Below, piece after piece: positions 22,204-29,966 of a DNA stretch of 64,000 bases. The stretch spans positions 217,116 to 281,115 of the forward strand of contig NZ_FMCX01000006.1 in the NCBI RefSeq assembly GCF_900091555.1, read 5' to 3'. The notes below the pieces were generated by a model. The model searched no databases. It was given only the letters and a program-made list of their open reading frames with translations, and was not told the DNA's origin. The translations under genes were made by a program, and so were the position numbers. This DNA is from Micromonospora mirobrigensis. Lineage in GTDB: Bacteria; Actinomycetota; Actinomycetes; Mycobacteriales; Micromonosporaceae. Numbering within the stretch: position 1 is the first letter of the stretch; each line of letters opens with the position of its first letter.

Positions 22204-22668
22204 TCAGCCCCAGTTCTGCGGGGCCGGCTGCCGGGTGGTGGCATTGATCCGGTTGAAGAAGTTGGTGGTGGCGATCCAGAGGACCAGCGCCGCCAGCTCC
22301 TTCTCGCCGAAGTGCCGGGCCGCCTCGTCCCACACCGCGTCGGGCACCGCGTCGCTCCGGTCGGCGAGCCGGGTGGCGGCCTCGGCCAGCGCGAGCGCCG
22401 CCCGTTCCGCCTCGGTGAAGTACGGGGTCTCCCGCCAGGCGGCGACCGCGAAGAGCCGCTCCTCGGTCTCGCCGGCCTTGCGGGCCCCACGCGCCCCCGA
22501 GTCGACGCAGGCGCTGCACCCGTTGATCTGGCTCGCCCGCAGGTGGACCAGTTCGAGGGTGGTGCCGGGTACGCCGGCCGAGTGGGCGGCCTTGTAGAGC
22601 AGGTTGACCGCCTGCACGGCGTCGGGGAGCAGCGCCGCCGGGTTCGGGATTCGTGCCTCGAGAGTCAT
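22204..22668 (-). CDS. Carboxymuconolactone decarboxylase (AhpD-like) family protein
   Basis: 154-residue all-alpha protein of the CMD/AhpD superfamily, usually peroxidase-linked or redox proteins. The CxxC pair is present in INGCSACVDS (about 49-58), but the His that normally lies four residues after the second Cys is Gly here (CVDSG). The rest (FTEAERAALALAEAATRL, WIATTNFFNRINATTR) is typical. It is divergent from an ECF41 sigma gene, the arrangement known for ECF41 and its CMD target, and a matching promoter lies at 22732-22759. Confidence 0.85.
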   Translation of the reverse strand: MTLEARIPNPAALLPDAVQAVNLLYKAAHSAGVPGTTLELVHLRASQINGCSACVDSGARGARKAGETEERLFAVAAWRETPYFTEAERAALALAEAATRLADRSDAVPDAVWDEAARHFGEKELAALVLWIATTNFFNRINATTRQPAPQNWG

Positions 22669-22731
22669 GCCGTTCCGTCCTGTTAGGCTGGCCGGCGCCC
22701 GTCGCGCCGGCCCTCACCTGGTTGTCGAGGC

Positions 22732-22759
22732 GACGCCGGGCGGCGTGACAGATGTGACG
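22732..22759 (-). promoter_or_regulatory. Candidate ECF41-dependent promoter of the CMD gene
   Basis: Reverse strand: CGTCACA (22759-22753), 17-bp spacer, CGTC (22735-22732). As I recall, ECF41 promoters have TGTCACA and CGTC boxes about 16 bp apart; here 6 of 7 and 4 of 4 positions match. The start of transcription would fall about 55 nt before the CMD ATG. Confidence 0.5.
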
Positions 22760-22787
22760 ACGGTCATTCGCGAGGGGTGGCGACGGG

Positions 22788-23648
22788 ATGCCCGACACCG
22801 ACCTGCTGGCCCGGCGCTTCGAGGAGCACCGTCCGCACCTGCGCGCGGTCGCCCACCGGATGCTCGGCTCCTCGGCGGAGGCCGACGACGCCGTGCAGGA
22901 CACCTGGCTGCGGCTGAGCCGCGCCGACCACACCACCATCGAGAACCTCCCCGGCTGGCTGACCACCACCGTCGGCCGGGTCTGCCTGGACCGGCTCCGC
23001 TCCGGCAGCGCCCGCCACGAGCGCCCGGTGGACGAGGTGACCGACGAGCCGGCCGGGGTGGCCGACCCGGCTCAGGAGGCGGTGCACGCCGAGTCGGTGG
23101 GCCGGGCGCTCGAGGTGGTGCTGACCACCCTCGGCCCGACCGATCGTCTGGTCTTCGTGCTGCACGACATGTTCGCCGTCTCCTTCGAGGAGATCGCGCC
23201 GGTGGTGGACCGCAGCGTCGCCGCCGTCCGGCAGATCGCCGTCCGCGCCCGGCGGCGGGTGCAGAGCCGATCGGCCGATCCGCTCACCGACCCGGGCCGG
23301 CAGCGCCGGGTCGTCGAGGCGTTCCTCGCCGCCTCCCGGGAGGGCCGCTTCGAGGACCTGGTGAAGCTGCTCGACCCGTACGTCGTGCTGCGCTCCGACG
23401 CGACCGCGGTCGCGATGGGCGGCCGGGCGCAGGCGCGGGGCGCCGAGACGGTGGCCGCCTTCTTCAACGGCCGGGCGCGGGGCGCGCTGCCCGCGTACGT
23501 GGACGCGCTGCCCGGTGCGGTGGTCGTTCTCGACGGGCAGGTCCGGCTGGCGCTCAGCTTCACGGTCACCGACCGGATCATCGGGATCGAGGTGGTGGCC
23601 GATCCGGCCCGGCTCGCCGGGCTCGACCTGGTCAGGGACCCCGGGTGA
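22788..23648 (+). CDS. ECF41-type RNA polymerase sigma factor with SnoaL-like C-terminal domain
   Basis: 286 residues. Region 2 (FEEHRPHLRAVAHRMLGS, DDAVQDTWLRLS) and region 4 (LGPTDRLVFVLHDMFAVS, VAAVRQIAVRARRRV) make a complete ECF core. From about residue 165 a SnoaL/NTF2-like domain follows (VVEAFLAASREGRFEDLVK, GGRAQARGAETVAAFFNG), which marks ECF41/SigJ-like factors. In ECF41 the extension modulates activity in place of an anti-sigma factor. The divergent CMD gene is the expected target. The stop overlaps the following AraC gene by 4 nt. Confidence 0.92.
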   Translation: MPDTDLLARRFEEHRPHLRAVAHRMLGSSAEADDAVQDTWLRLSRADHTTIENLPGWLTTTVGRVCLDRLRSGSARHERPVDEVTDEPAGVADPAQEAVHAESVGRALEVVLTTLGPTDRLVFVLHDMFAVSFEEIAPVVDRSVAAVRQIAVRARRRVQSRSADPLTDPGRQRRVVEAFLAASREGRFEDLVKLLDPYVVLRSDATAVAMGGRAQARGAETVAAFFNGRARGALPAYVDALPGAVVVLDGQVRLALSFTVTDRIIGIEVVADPARLAGLDLVRDPG

Positions 23649-24049
23649 GTCGGGCGGCCGAGGAGTCGAACCGGGCGATGCTGCGCGCCCGGGACGCGAT
23701 GGACCGGGCGTACGCGTCCCCTTTGGACGTGCCGGCGCTGGCCCGGATCGCGCACGTCTCCCCGGCGCACTTCATCCGGACGTTCCGCGCCACCTTCGGC
23801 GAGACCCCGCACCGCTATCTGCAACGCCGCCGGATCGAGCGGGCGATGGCGCTGCTGGTGGAGACCGACCGGGACGTCACGGACATCTGCTACGCGGTCG
23901 GGTTCGGCAGCCTCGGCACGTTCAGCCGGACCTTCCGCGGCGTCGTCGGTGAGTCGACCAGCGACTTCCGGCGGCGTCGCCCGGCGGTGCCGGCGAACGT
24001 GCCGAGCTGCTTCGCCAAGGCCTGGACCAGACCCAGCAGTTTCGGATAA
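23645..24049 (+). CDS. AraC family helix-turn-helix protein
   Basis: 134-residue stand-alone AraC DNA-binding domain with no sensor domain. Two helix-turn-helix motifs are visible: LDVPALARIAHVSPAHFIR and DVTDICYAVGFGSLGTFSR, followed by the conserved FRGVVGESTSDFRR. GTG at 23645 overlaps the sigma factor's TGA (GTGA), so translation is probably coupled. The VOC gene begins 34 bp downstream; AraC-type plus glyoxalase-type pairs recur in actinobacteria, so it may control that gene. Confidence 0.87.
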   Translation: MSRAAEESNRAMLRARDAMDRAYASPLDVPALARIAHVSPAHFIRTFRATFGETPHRYLQRRRIERAMALLVETDRDVTDICYAVGFGSLGTFSRTFRGVVGESTSDFRRRRPAVPANVPSCFAKAWTRPSSFG

Positions 24050-24083
24050 GCACCAGCTCAGGGCCTGCCATAGCGTGGTCGGC

Positions 24084-24503
24084 ATGACGATGAACGCGGT
24101 CACCCGCTCCCAGATCTACGTGCTCGACCAGGACCAGGCGCTGGACTTCTACGTCGGGAAGCTCGGCTTCGAGGTGAACACCGACCAGGATCTCGGCTTC
24201 ATGCGCTGGTTGACGGTCAACCTGCCCGGCCAGCCCGACCGGGAGATCCTGTTGGAGAAGCCGGGCCCGCCGGCGCTGGACCCGGCCACCGCCGAGCAGG
24301 TCCGTGAGCTGCTCACCAAGGGGGTGCTGGGCGGGTGGCTGAGCATCACCACCGACGACGCCCGCAAGACGTACGAGGATCTGGTCGGTAACGGCGTCGA
24401 CATCACCGACGAGCCGACCGAGCGGCCCTACGGGATCGACTTCGGCATCCGGGACCCGTTCGGCAACCGGATCCGGATCGGCCAGATGTTCCCCCGCTCC
24501 TGA
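24084..24503 (+). CDS. VOC (glyoxalase/bleomycin resistance) family protein
   Basis: 139 residues, a single VOC domain. SQIYVLDQDQALDFYVGKL is the first beta-alpha unit; FGIRDPFGNRIRIGQ carries the usual late Asp-Pro-Phe-Gly-Asn and the strand after it. The substrate is unknown. Start at ATG 24084 (MTMNAV); it follows the AraC gene closely in the same direction. Confidence 0.85.
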   Translation: MTMNAVTRSQIYVLDQDQALDFYVGKLGFEVNTDQDLGFMRWLTVNLPGQPDREILLEKPGPPALDPATAEQVRELLTKGVLGGWLSITTDDARKTYEDLVGNGVDITDEPTERPYGIDFGIRDPFGNRIRIGQMFPRS

Positions 24504-24568
24504 CGGGACACCGCGGTCGGGGGGGGCGCGGGCTAGCATCGCGTCTCCCGAGGTGTGAGGAGAGGTTT

Positions 24569-25183
24569 TTGGCGGCTCGACTGCTCTACCTGGCCCGGAA
24601 CGCCGAGCAGGACGGCGACCGGGAGACCACGCCGGTGGGACTCTCCGAGCGGGGGCGCCGGCAGGCCACGCTGCTCGGCGAGCGGCTGCGCGGCGTACCG
24701 TTCGCCGCCGTGCACCACGGCCCGCTGCCCCGGGCCGCGCAGACCGCCGAGCTGGTCGCCCGGTCCCTGCCGGGAACTCCGGTGTACGCCACCGAGCTGG
24801 CCGGCGACCACCTGCCGCACGACACCGACCCGGCCGGGCTGCCGCCGGCGTACGCGAACCTGCTGGGCGGCTACAGCGCGGCCGAGCGGGTCGACGGGCC
24901 GCGGGTGACCGCGGCGGCGGTGCGGCGGTTCGCCGCCCCGCCGGACGGTGACGAGGACGTGCGCGAGCTGGTGGTCACGCACAGTTTCCTGATCGCCTGG
25001 TTCGTGCGGCACGCCCTGGACGCCCCGCCGGCCCGGTGGCTCGGGCTGAACCAGCACAACGCCGGGCTGACCGTGATCCGGTTCGGTTCCGCCGGCCCGC
25101 CGAACCTGATCGCCCACAACGACGTCGCGCACCTGCCGCCGGAGCTGCGTGCCACCGGCCTGCCGCCCGACTACCGGGTCTAG
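24569..25183 (+). CDS. Histidine phosphatase superfamily protein with the catalytic His replaced
   Basis: 204 residues of the phosphoglycerate mutase-like fold. The family motif Arg-His-Gly/Ala-Glu reads ARNAEQDG at residues 9-16: codon AAC puts Asn where the phosphorylated His should be. The second motif is kept (VVTHSFLIAWF), as are GLSERGRRQATLLGERL and HHGPLPRAAQTAELV. Loss of the nucleophile predicts no phosphatase activity unless this is a one-base change or error. TTG start with AGGAGAGG upstream. The stop overlaps the convergent TetR gene's stop. Confidence 0.82.
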   Translation: MAARLLYLARNAEQDGDRETTPVGLSERGRRQATLLGERLRGVPFAAVHHGPLPRAAQTAELVARSLPGTPVYATELAGDHLPHDTDPAGLPPAYANLLGGYSAAERVDGPRVTAAAVRRFAAPPDGDEDVRELVVTHSFLIAWFVRHALDAPPARWLGLNQHNAGLTVIRFGSAGPPNLIAHNDVAHLPPELRATGLPPDYRV

Positions 25184-25749
25184 CGGGGCAGACCGGCGAG
25201 GAGGGTGTCGACCAGAGTGTCGGCGTCGGCGCCCGACAGCGGCCGGCGGGTGACCACCGCCCGCAGCCAGACCGGGCCGAGCAGCAGGTCGGCCAGGAGC
25301 TCGTCGTCGACCGGGCCGGTGAGCTCGCCGCGGGCCCGGGCCCGTCCGGTCACCTCGGCCACGTGCGCGCAGTGCTCGCCGAGCAGTTCGTCGGCGAGGC
25401 GGGCGAGTTCGGTGTCCGCGCCGGTGTGGGCGAGCACGTCGGCGGCGAGCCGGCCCGGGCCGTCGGCGAAGAAGGCGGCCTTCGAGCGGACCAGGGCGAC
25501 CAGGTCGCCGCGGAGCGTACCGGTGTCGGGCACCGGCAGGTCCCGGGCGATGGCGTGCCGGAAGGTGGCCGCCACCAGCGGTGGCTTCGACGGCCACCAG
25601 CGGTAGAGGGTGGTCTTGTTGATCCCGGAGCGGCGGGCCACCCCCTCGACGGTCAGGCCGACGTAGCCCTCCTCGGCGAGCAGGGCCAGCACGGCGGCGT
25701 GGATCGCCTCGGCGCCGCGTGGGCCGCGGGCCGGGCGTACCCCGGTCAT
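25180..25749 (-). CDS. TetR family transcriptional regulator
   Basis: 189 residues. The helix-turn-helix is LTVEGVARRSGINKTTLYRW followed by WPSKPPLVAATF (residues about 32-63). The C-terminal ligand domain is of the TetR_C type found after aldehyde and short-chain dehydrogenases. ATG overlaps the upstream aldehyde dehydrogenase stop by 4 nt (ATGA), so both are one transcript, and a perfect inverted repeat lies just before that transcript's first gene (27357-27376). Autoregulation of the pair is the likely logic. Confidence 0.87.
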   Translation of the reverse strand: MTGVRPARGPRGAEAIHAAVLALLAEEGYVGLTVEGVARRSGINKTTLYRWWPSKPPLVAATFRHAIARDLPVPDTGTLRGDLVALVRSKAAFFADGPGRLAADVLAHTGADTELARLADELLGEHCAHVAEVTGRARARGELTGPVDDELLADLLLGPVWLRAVVTRRPLSGADADTLVDTLLAGLPR

Positions 25750-27341
25750 CGGCCGGTGCGGCGCAGCAGGCGCAGCGCCGCCGTCATCCGGCGGGTCCAG
25801 GCCGCGGTCTCGGCCGCCGGCCGGTGGTACGCGGGCGCCAGGGCCGGTCCCCGCTGCCGGGCGACGGTCTTGACCCGGGTGAACCGGAGCAGCCCGTCGG
25901 CGCCGTGCCGGCCACCGAGGCCGGAGTCCTTCCAGCCGCCCATCGGGGCGTCGACGCTGCCCCAGACGGCCGAGTAGCCGTCGTCGACGTTGACGCCACC
26001 CGCGTCGATCCGGGCGGCCACCGCCTCGCCCCGCCGGCCGGAGCCGCTGAACACGCTGGCGTTCAGCCCGTACGCGGTGTCGTTGGCCAGCGCGACGGCC
26101 TCGTCGTCGGTGCCGAACCGGTACACCGCGACCACCGGTCCGAAGGTCTCCTCGGCGAACATCCGCATCTGCGGCGTGACGCCGGTGAGCACGGTGGGTT
26201 CGAAGACGTACGGGCCGATGTCGGGTCGGTGCCGGCCGCCGGTGTGCAGGGTGGCGCCCCGGGCGACGGCGTCGGTGACGTGCGCGGTGACCGTGTCGAG
26301 CTGGCGGGCCGAGGCGAGCGAGCCCAGGTCGGCGTCGAAGTCCCCGCCGACGCCGAGGCGCAGCGCGCCGGTCCGGGCGACGAAGCGGCGCAGGAACTCG
26401 TCGTGCAGCTTGTCGGCGACGTACACCCGCTCGATGGAGACGCAGAGCTGCCCGGCGCTGGCGAAGCAGGCCCGGATGGCGCCCTCCACCGCCCGGTCCA
26501 GGTCGGCGTCGTCCAGCACCAGCAGCGGGTTCTTGCCGCCGAGCTCCAGCGAGGTCGGGACGAGCCGATGGGCGGCCCGGGCGGCGACCTCCCGGCCGAC
26601 CCGGGTGGAGCCGGTGAAGCAGACCAGGTCGGCGCGGTCGGTGACCAGCGGACCGACGTCGGCGCCCTCCCCGGCGACGACCTGCCAGAGGGCGGCCGGC
26701 AGCCCGGCGGTGACCGCGAGGTCGCGGACCCAGAGCGCGGTGAGCATGGTGGCCGGGTCGGGGCGGTGCACCACGGCGTTGCCGGCGGCCAGGGCGGGCA
26801 GCACCTCGGCGACGGCCAGCGAGAGCGGATAGTTCCACGGCGAGATGACGCCCACCACGCCGACCGGGAAGCGCAGCTCGTGGGCGCGGGTGAGCACCGG
26901 CAGGGCGCCGGCCCGGCGGCGGGGGCGCAGCAGCTTCGCGGTGCGGCGGGCGTGGTAGCGGGCGTTGATCGCCACGTCGAGGATCTCCTCGACGGCGTGC
27001 CGCCGGGCCTTGCCGGCCTCCAACTGGATCAGGTCCAGCCCCTCGGCCTGCCGGTCCAGGACCAGGTCGTGCAGGCGGAGCAGGAACCGGGTCCGCCGGG
27101 AGGCGGGCAGCGTCGCCCAGGCCCGCTGTGCGGTCCGCGCGTCGGCGAAGGCCGCGTCGAGGTCGGCCGCCGTGCTCGACGGTACGTCCACGGTCCGCTC
27201 GCCGGTCAGCGGAGAGGTGGCGGTGAACGCGGGTCCGGTGCCTCGTACCTGCCCGACGAGGGCGGTCGCGGTGGCGGGCAGCGCGGGCGGCGTGCCGGCG
27301 ACGGCGGGGTTGCCTTCGACGGGGGTGGCGGTGACGGTCAT
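25746..27341 (-). CDS. NAD(P)-dependent aldehyde dehydrogenase (succinate-semialdehyde dehydrogenase-like)
   Basis: 531-residue oxidoreductase. PVGVVGVISPWNYPLSL binds cofactor, FTGSTRVGREVAARA is the Rossmann segment, SLELGGKNPLLVL holds the catalytic Glu and FASAGQLCVSIERV the catalytic Cys. It resembles the NADP succinate-semialdehyde dehydrogenases of Mycobacterium and Streptomyces, but the true aldehyde is unknown. ATG at 27341 follows a TACGGT box by 6 nt, hinting at a leaderless mRNA; the longer frame to 27425 would cover the operator and is rejected. Co-transcribed with the TetR gene. Confidence 0.88.
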   Translation of the reverse strand: MTVTATPVEGNPAVAGTPPALPATATALVGQVRGTGPAFTATSPLTGERTVDVPSSTAADLDAAFADARTAQRAWATLPASRRTRFLLRLHDLVLDRQAEGLDLIQLEAGKARRHAVEEILDVAINARYHARRTAKLLRPRRRAGALPVLTRAHELRFPVGVVGVISPWNYPLSLAVAEVLPALAAGNAVVHRPDPATMLTALWVRDLAVTAGLPAALWQVVAGEGADVGPLVTDRADLVCFTGSTRVGREVAARAAHRLVPTSLELGGKNPLLVLDDADLDRAVEGAIRACFASAGQLCVSIERVYVADKLHDEFLRRFVARTGALRLGVGGDFDADLGSLASARQLDTVTAHVTDAVARGATLHTGGRHRPDIGPYVFEPTVLTGVTPQMRMFAEETFGPVVAVYRFGTDDEAVALANDTAYGLNASVFSGSGRRGEAVAARIDAGGVNVDDGYSAVWGSVDAPMGGWKDSGLGGRHGADGLLRFTRVKTVARQRGPALAPAYHRPAAETAAWTRRMTAALRLLRRTGR

Positions 27342-27356
27342 GCGGCCAACCGTAGC

Positions 27357-27376
27357 GCAACGCAACGGTGCGTTGC
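27357..27376. promoter_or_regulatory. TetR operator before the aldehyde dehydrogenase operon
   Basis: GCAACGCA-ACGG-TGCGTTGC: perfect 8-bp arms with a 4-bp centre, ending 16 bp before the ATG at 27341 and overlapping the presumed -35/spacer region. Position and symmetry suit repression by the TetR protein encoded in the same operon. Confidence 0.65.
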
Positions 27377-27425
27377 ATTGTGAGCTGCGGCATGAGGCGA
27401 CCCGCGCACGATCGTGCCCGAACAT

Positions 27426-27466
27426 GGAAGTAGTGGCCTCCCTGCGTCGGCGAGGCCACTACTTCC
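27426..27466. terminator. Intrinsic terminator between the DJ-1 gene and the aldehyde dehydrogenase promoter
   Basis: GGAAGTAGTGGCCTC pairs perfectly with GAGGCCACTACTTCC across an 11-nt loop, 76 bp past the end of the reverse-strand DJ-1 gene. Confidence 0.8.
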
Positions 27467-27541
27467 TGGATCGAACGCGGTCATGGGCGGAGTGCGGGCG
27501 GGCCGGGGCCCGATGCGCGGTCTCCGGCCAGGTGGGGCGGG

Positions 27542-28204
27542 TCAGGCGGACTGGACGGTCTTGACGACGGCCTCGGCCAGGGCGCGGGCGGACTGCGGGT
27601 TCTGGCCGGTGACCAGGCGACCGTCGACCACCACGTGCTCGGTGAAGTTCGGCGCGGGCACGTGCGTGGCGCCGGCCTCGGTCAGCTTGTCGGCGAGCAG
27701 GAACGGCACCTCGGCACTGAGGCCGACGGCGTCCTCCTCGTCGTTGGTGAAGCCGGCCACCCGCTTGCCGGCGACCAGCTTCGCGCCGTCGGTGAGCTTC
27801 AGGTCGACCAGGGCGGCGGGGCCGTGGCAGACCGCCGACACCACGCCGCCGCGCTCGTAGATCGACGCGGCGATGCGGGCCAGATCCGGGTTGTCCGGGA
27901 AGTCCCACATCGCGCCGTGACCGCCCGCGAAGACGATCGCGTCGTATCCGGCCGGGTCGACGTCGGCGGCCTTCGGGGTGTTCTCGACACCGGCGGTGGC
28001 CAGGAAGTCGTTCTGGGTCTTGTCGTTCTCGTCGCGGCCGTCCTGCGGCGGCCGGCCACCGGCGACCGAGACCAGGTCGACGTCCCAGCCGGCGGCCCGG
28101 AAGACCTCCCACGGCTCGGCGGCCTCGCCGACGTAGAAGCCGGTCTCCCGGCCGGTGTTGCCGAGCTGGCGGTGGCTGGTCAGAGCGATCAGTGCACGAG
28201 TCAT
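27542..28204 (-). CDS. DJ-1/PfpI family class I glutamine amidotransferase-like protein
   Basis: 220 residues. The nucleophile elbow AVCHGPAAL (about 137-145) holds the catalytic Cys and His; the acidic partner lies in YVGEAAEPW (about 24-32). The long form with GGHGAMWDFPDN is typical of Hsp31/YhbO-like glyoxalase III or chaperone proteins of stress responses. ATG at 28204 is chosen; 9 nt upstream another ATG is in frame. Divergent from a LysR regulator across 72 bp, so LysR control is likely. A strong hairpin ends the unit. Confidence 0.87.
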   Translation of the reverse strand: MTRALIALTSHRQLGNTGRETGFYVGEAAEPWEVFRAAGWDVDLVSVAGGRPPQDGRDENDKTQNDFLATAGVENTPKAADVDPAGYDAIVFAGGHGAMWDFPDNPDLARIAASIYERGGVVSAVCHGPAALVDLKLTDGAKLVAGKRVAGFTNDEEDAVGLSAEVPFLLADKLTEAGATHVPAPNFTEHVVVDGRLVTGQNPQSARALAEAVVKTVQSA

Positions 28205-28229
28205 GGCACCCATGCTGGCGCGGAAAGCC

Positions 28230-28248
28230 ATAGCCGACCAATAGGCGA
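28230..28248. promoter_or_regulatory. Candidate regulator site in the DJ-1/LysR divergent promoter
   Basis: ATAGCCGA (28230-28237) is repeated as ATAGGCGA (28241-28248), 11 bp apart, one helical turn, within the 72-bp gap. It may be a LysR half-site pair; no textbook T-N11-A palindrome is obvious. Confidence 0.3.
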
Positions 28249-28276
28249 ATGCCACAGCCGCGATAGGTTTACTGAT

Positions 28277-29158
28277 GTGAAGGTCTCGCTCGACCTGCTG
28301 CGCAGCTTCCTCGCCGTCCACCGGTCCGGTTCGATCACCGCCGCCGCCGAACTGCTCGGCCTGGCGCAGCCGACGGTGACCGCCCAGCTGCGCGCCCTGG
28401 AGGAGGCGGTCGGTCGTCCGCTGTTCGACAGGTTGCCCCGGGGCGTCCGGCCCACCCCCGCCGGGGACGAGCTGGCCCGCCGGGTCGCCGAACCGCTGGA
28501 CCGGCTGGACACCGTGCTCGCCGACGACCGGGACGAGGCGTACCCCCGGACGGTGTTCCTGGGCGGACCCGCCGAGTTCCTGGCGGTCCGGGCGCTGCCC
28601 GCGCTGGCCGGCCTGGTCGCCGACGGGCTGGAGCTGCGGGTCACCGCCGGGCTGCCGGACGCGCTGCTGGACGACCTGGCCGTCGGGCGGCTCGACCTGG
28701 CCGTGACCAGTGTCCGACCCCGCCGCCGTGGGCTCACCGCCGAGCCGCTCTACGACGAGGAGTTCGTGCTGGTGGGCGCCCCGGTCTGGGCGGACCGGCT
28801 GGCCGGTCCGGTGACCCCGGCGGCGCTGCGGGACGTGCCGCTGCTGGCGTACGCGGAGGAGGCGCCGATCCTGCGCCGCTGGTGGCGGACGGTCTTCGAC
28901 GCCCGGCTGACCCGGACGCCCAGCCTGGTGGTGGCCGACCTGCGGGCGGTGCTCGCCGCCGTGGTGGCCGGGGCGGGGGTGAGCGTGCTGCCCCGCTACC
29001 TGTGCCGGGACGAACTCGCGGCCGGGACCGTCCGCGCGCTGCTCACCCCGCCGGTGCCGCCGCTGAACACGCTCTTCCTCGCCGCCCGGCCGGTGGCGGC
29101 GGGGCGGCGGGAGGTGCAGGCGGTCCGCCGGGCCCTGTTGGCCGCCGCCCCCGACTGA
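28277..29158 (+). CDS. LysR family transcriptional regulator
   Basis: 293 residues. The N-terminal winged helix is textbook: LDLLRSFLAVHRSGSITAAA then LAQPTVTAQLRALEEAVG. A type 2 periplasmic-binding-like effector domain follows (GRLDLAVTSVRPR, GVSVLPRYLC). GTG at 28277 is where the family begins; the frame is open further up into the divergent gene. It faces the DJ-1 gene it probably regulates. A bidirectional hairpin follows the stop. Confidence 0.9.
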   Translation: MKVSLDLLRSFLAVHRSGSITAAAELLGLAQPTVTAQLRALEEAVGRPLFDRLPRGVRPTPAGDELARRVAEPLDRLDTVLADDRDEAYPRTVFLGGPAEFLAVRALPALAGLVADGLELRVTAGLPDALLDDLAVGRLDLAVTSVRPRRRGLTAEPLYDEEFVLVGAPVWADRLAGPVTPAALRDVPLLAYAEEAPILRRWWRTVFDARLTRTPSLVVADLRAVLAAVVAGAGVSVLPRYLCRDELAAGTVRALLTPPVPPLNTLFLAARPVAAGRREVQAVRRALLAAAPD

Positions 29159-29161
29159 CAG

Positions 29162-29197
29162 CCCGGCCGGCGGCGTGGGGGTACGCCGCCGGCCGGG
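29162..29197. terminator. Bidirectional terminator between LysR and the emfourin-like lipoprotein gene
   Basis: CCCGGCCGGCGGCGT pairs perfectly with ACGCCGCCGGCCGGG around GGGGGT. It fills the 46 bp between the two convergent stops. Confidence 0.8.
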
Positions 29198-29204
29198 AGT
29201 GTCG

Positions 29205-29792
29205 TCAGGAGCCGGTGACCCGGACCAGCAGCTCCACCACGGCGGCCGTGGCCCCGGCCGAACCGTCCTCGCCGGGGCAGTCGACGTGGCCGGTCGTCCG
29301 CTGCCCGACGGTGAGCCGGTACTCGAACGCGTCGGCGCAGTTGGTCGGGGTGGCGGGGGCGTCGGCCTCGGTGGCCAGCCGGGGGTCGGCGAGCAGTTGC
29401 CGCAACCGGTCGAGATCCGCACCGGCGATCCTCCCGGTATGCCGCGATCCGGCCCCCTCGACGGTCCAGCTGCCGTCCGGTTGCACGGTCACCGTCTCCG
29501 CGCGGCCGGCGAAGCCGCCGGAGCGGGTGAGCACCACCCGCTCGGCGCTCGCCGGGAGGTCACCGGCCGGGGTCGGGGTGCCCGACGCCGGTCCGGTGGT
29601 GGGCGTCGACCCGGTGCCGGACGTCGGCGTGGGCGCGGCGGTGACGGTGGTCGGCGCGGTCGGTGCGGCGCTGCTCGTGGCGGGCGCGGACGGGGACTGC
29701 GCGGCTGGTCCGGCCGGTTCGTTCGCTGAGCAACCGCTCAGAATCATCGCCATCACAGCGATCTTGACAACTGTCCTGGGGGCTGGTGTCAT
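29205..29792 (-). CDS. Secreted lipoprotein with emfourin-like (M4 protease inhibitor) domain
   Basis: 195 residues. A short signal peptide ends in the lipobox LSGC (VVKIAVMAMILSGCSANEP), so the mature protein should be lipid-anchored outside the membrane. A 50-residue Pro/Thr/Ser/Ala linker follows. The C-terminal 110 residues show the two marks of the protealysin-inhibitor emfourin family: VVLTRSGGFAGRAE and DAFEYRLTVG. Two Cys (TNCADAF, HVDCPGE) could form a disulfide. The divergent neighbour encodes an M4 metallopeptidase, the target class of emfourin. ATG at 29792 is chosen over longer starts because it opens the signal peptide. Confidence 0.75.
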   Translation of the reverse strand: MTPAPRTVVKIAVMAMILSGCSANEPAGPAAQSPSAPATSSAAPTAPTTVTAAPTPTSGTGSTPTTGPASGTPTPAGDLPASAERVVLTRSGGFAGRAETVTVQPDGSWTVEGAGSRHTGRIAGADLDRLRQLLADPRLATEADAPATPTNCADAFEYRLTVGQRTTGHVDCPGEDGSAGATAAVVELLVRVTGS

Positions 29793-29966
29793 GCCTCGTC
29801 GGACGTGCGACGCCCCGCTCCGGTTCCCGACAACCTGGGCCGCCTCGTCCGAACGGCCACTGTCGCCGACCAGAAGTGCTCCCCCCTCTTCTCTTTTCGT
29901 CGGTGTATCAGTATATCTACATGCGTGACTACCCCCGTCACACATTCCCCCCCTTCAGGAGGGCAC

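Noticed and set aside
24586-25597. Reverse-strand frame (24533-25597) upstream of the phosphatase
   Set aside because: Antisense to the phosphatase and TetR genes with shadow-type composition.
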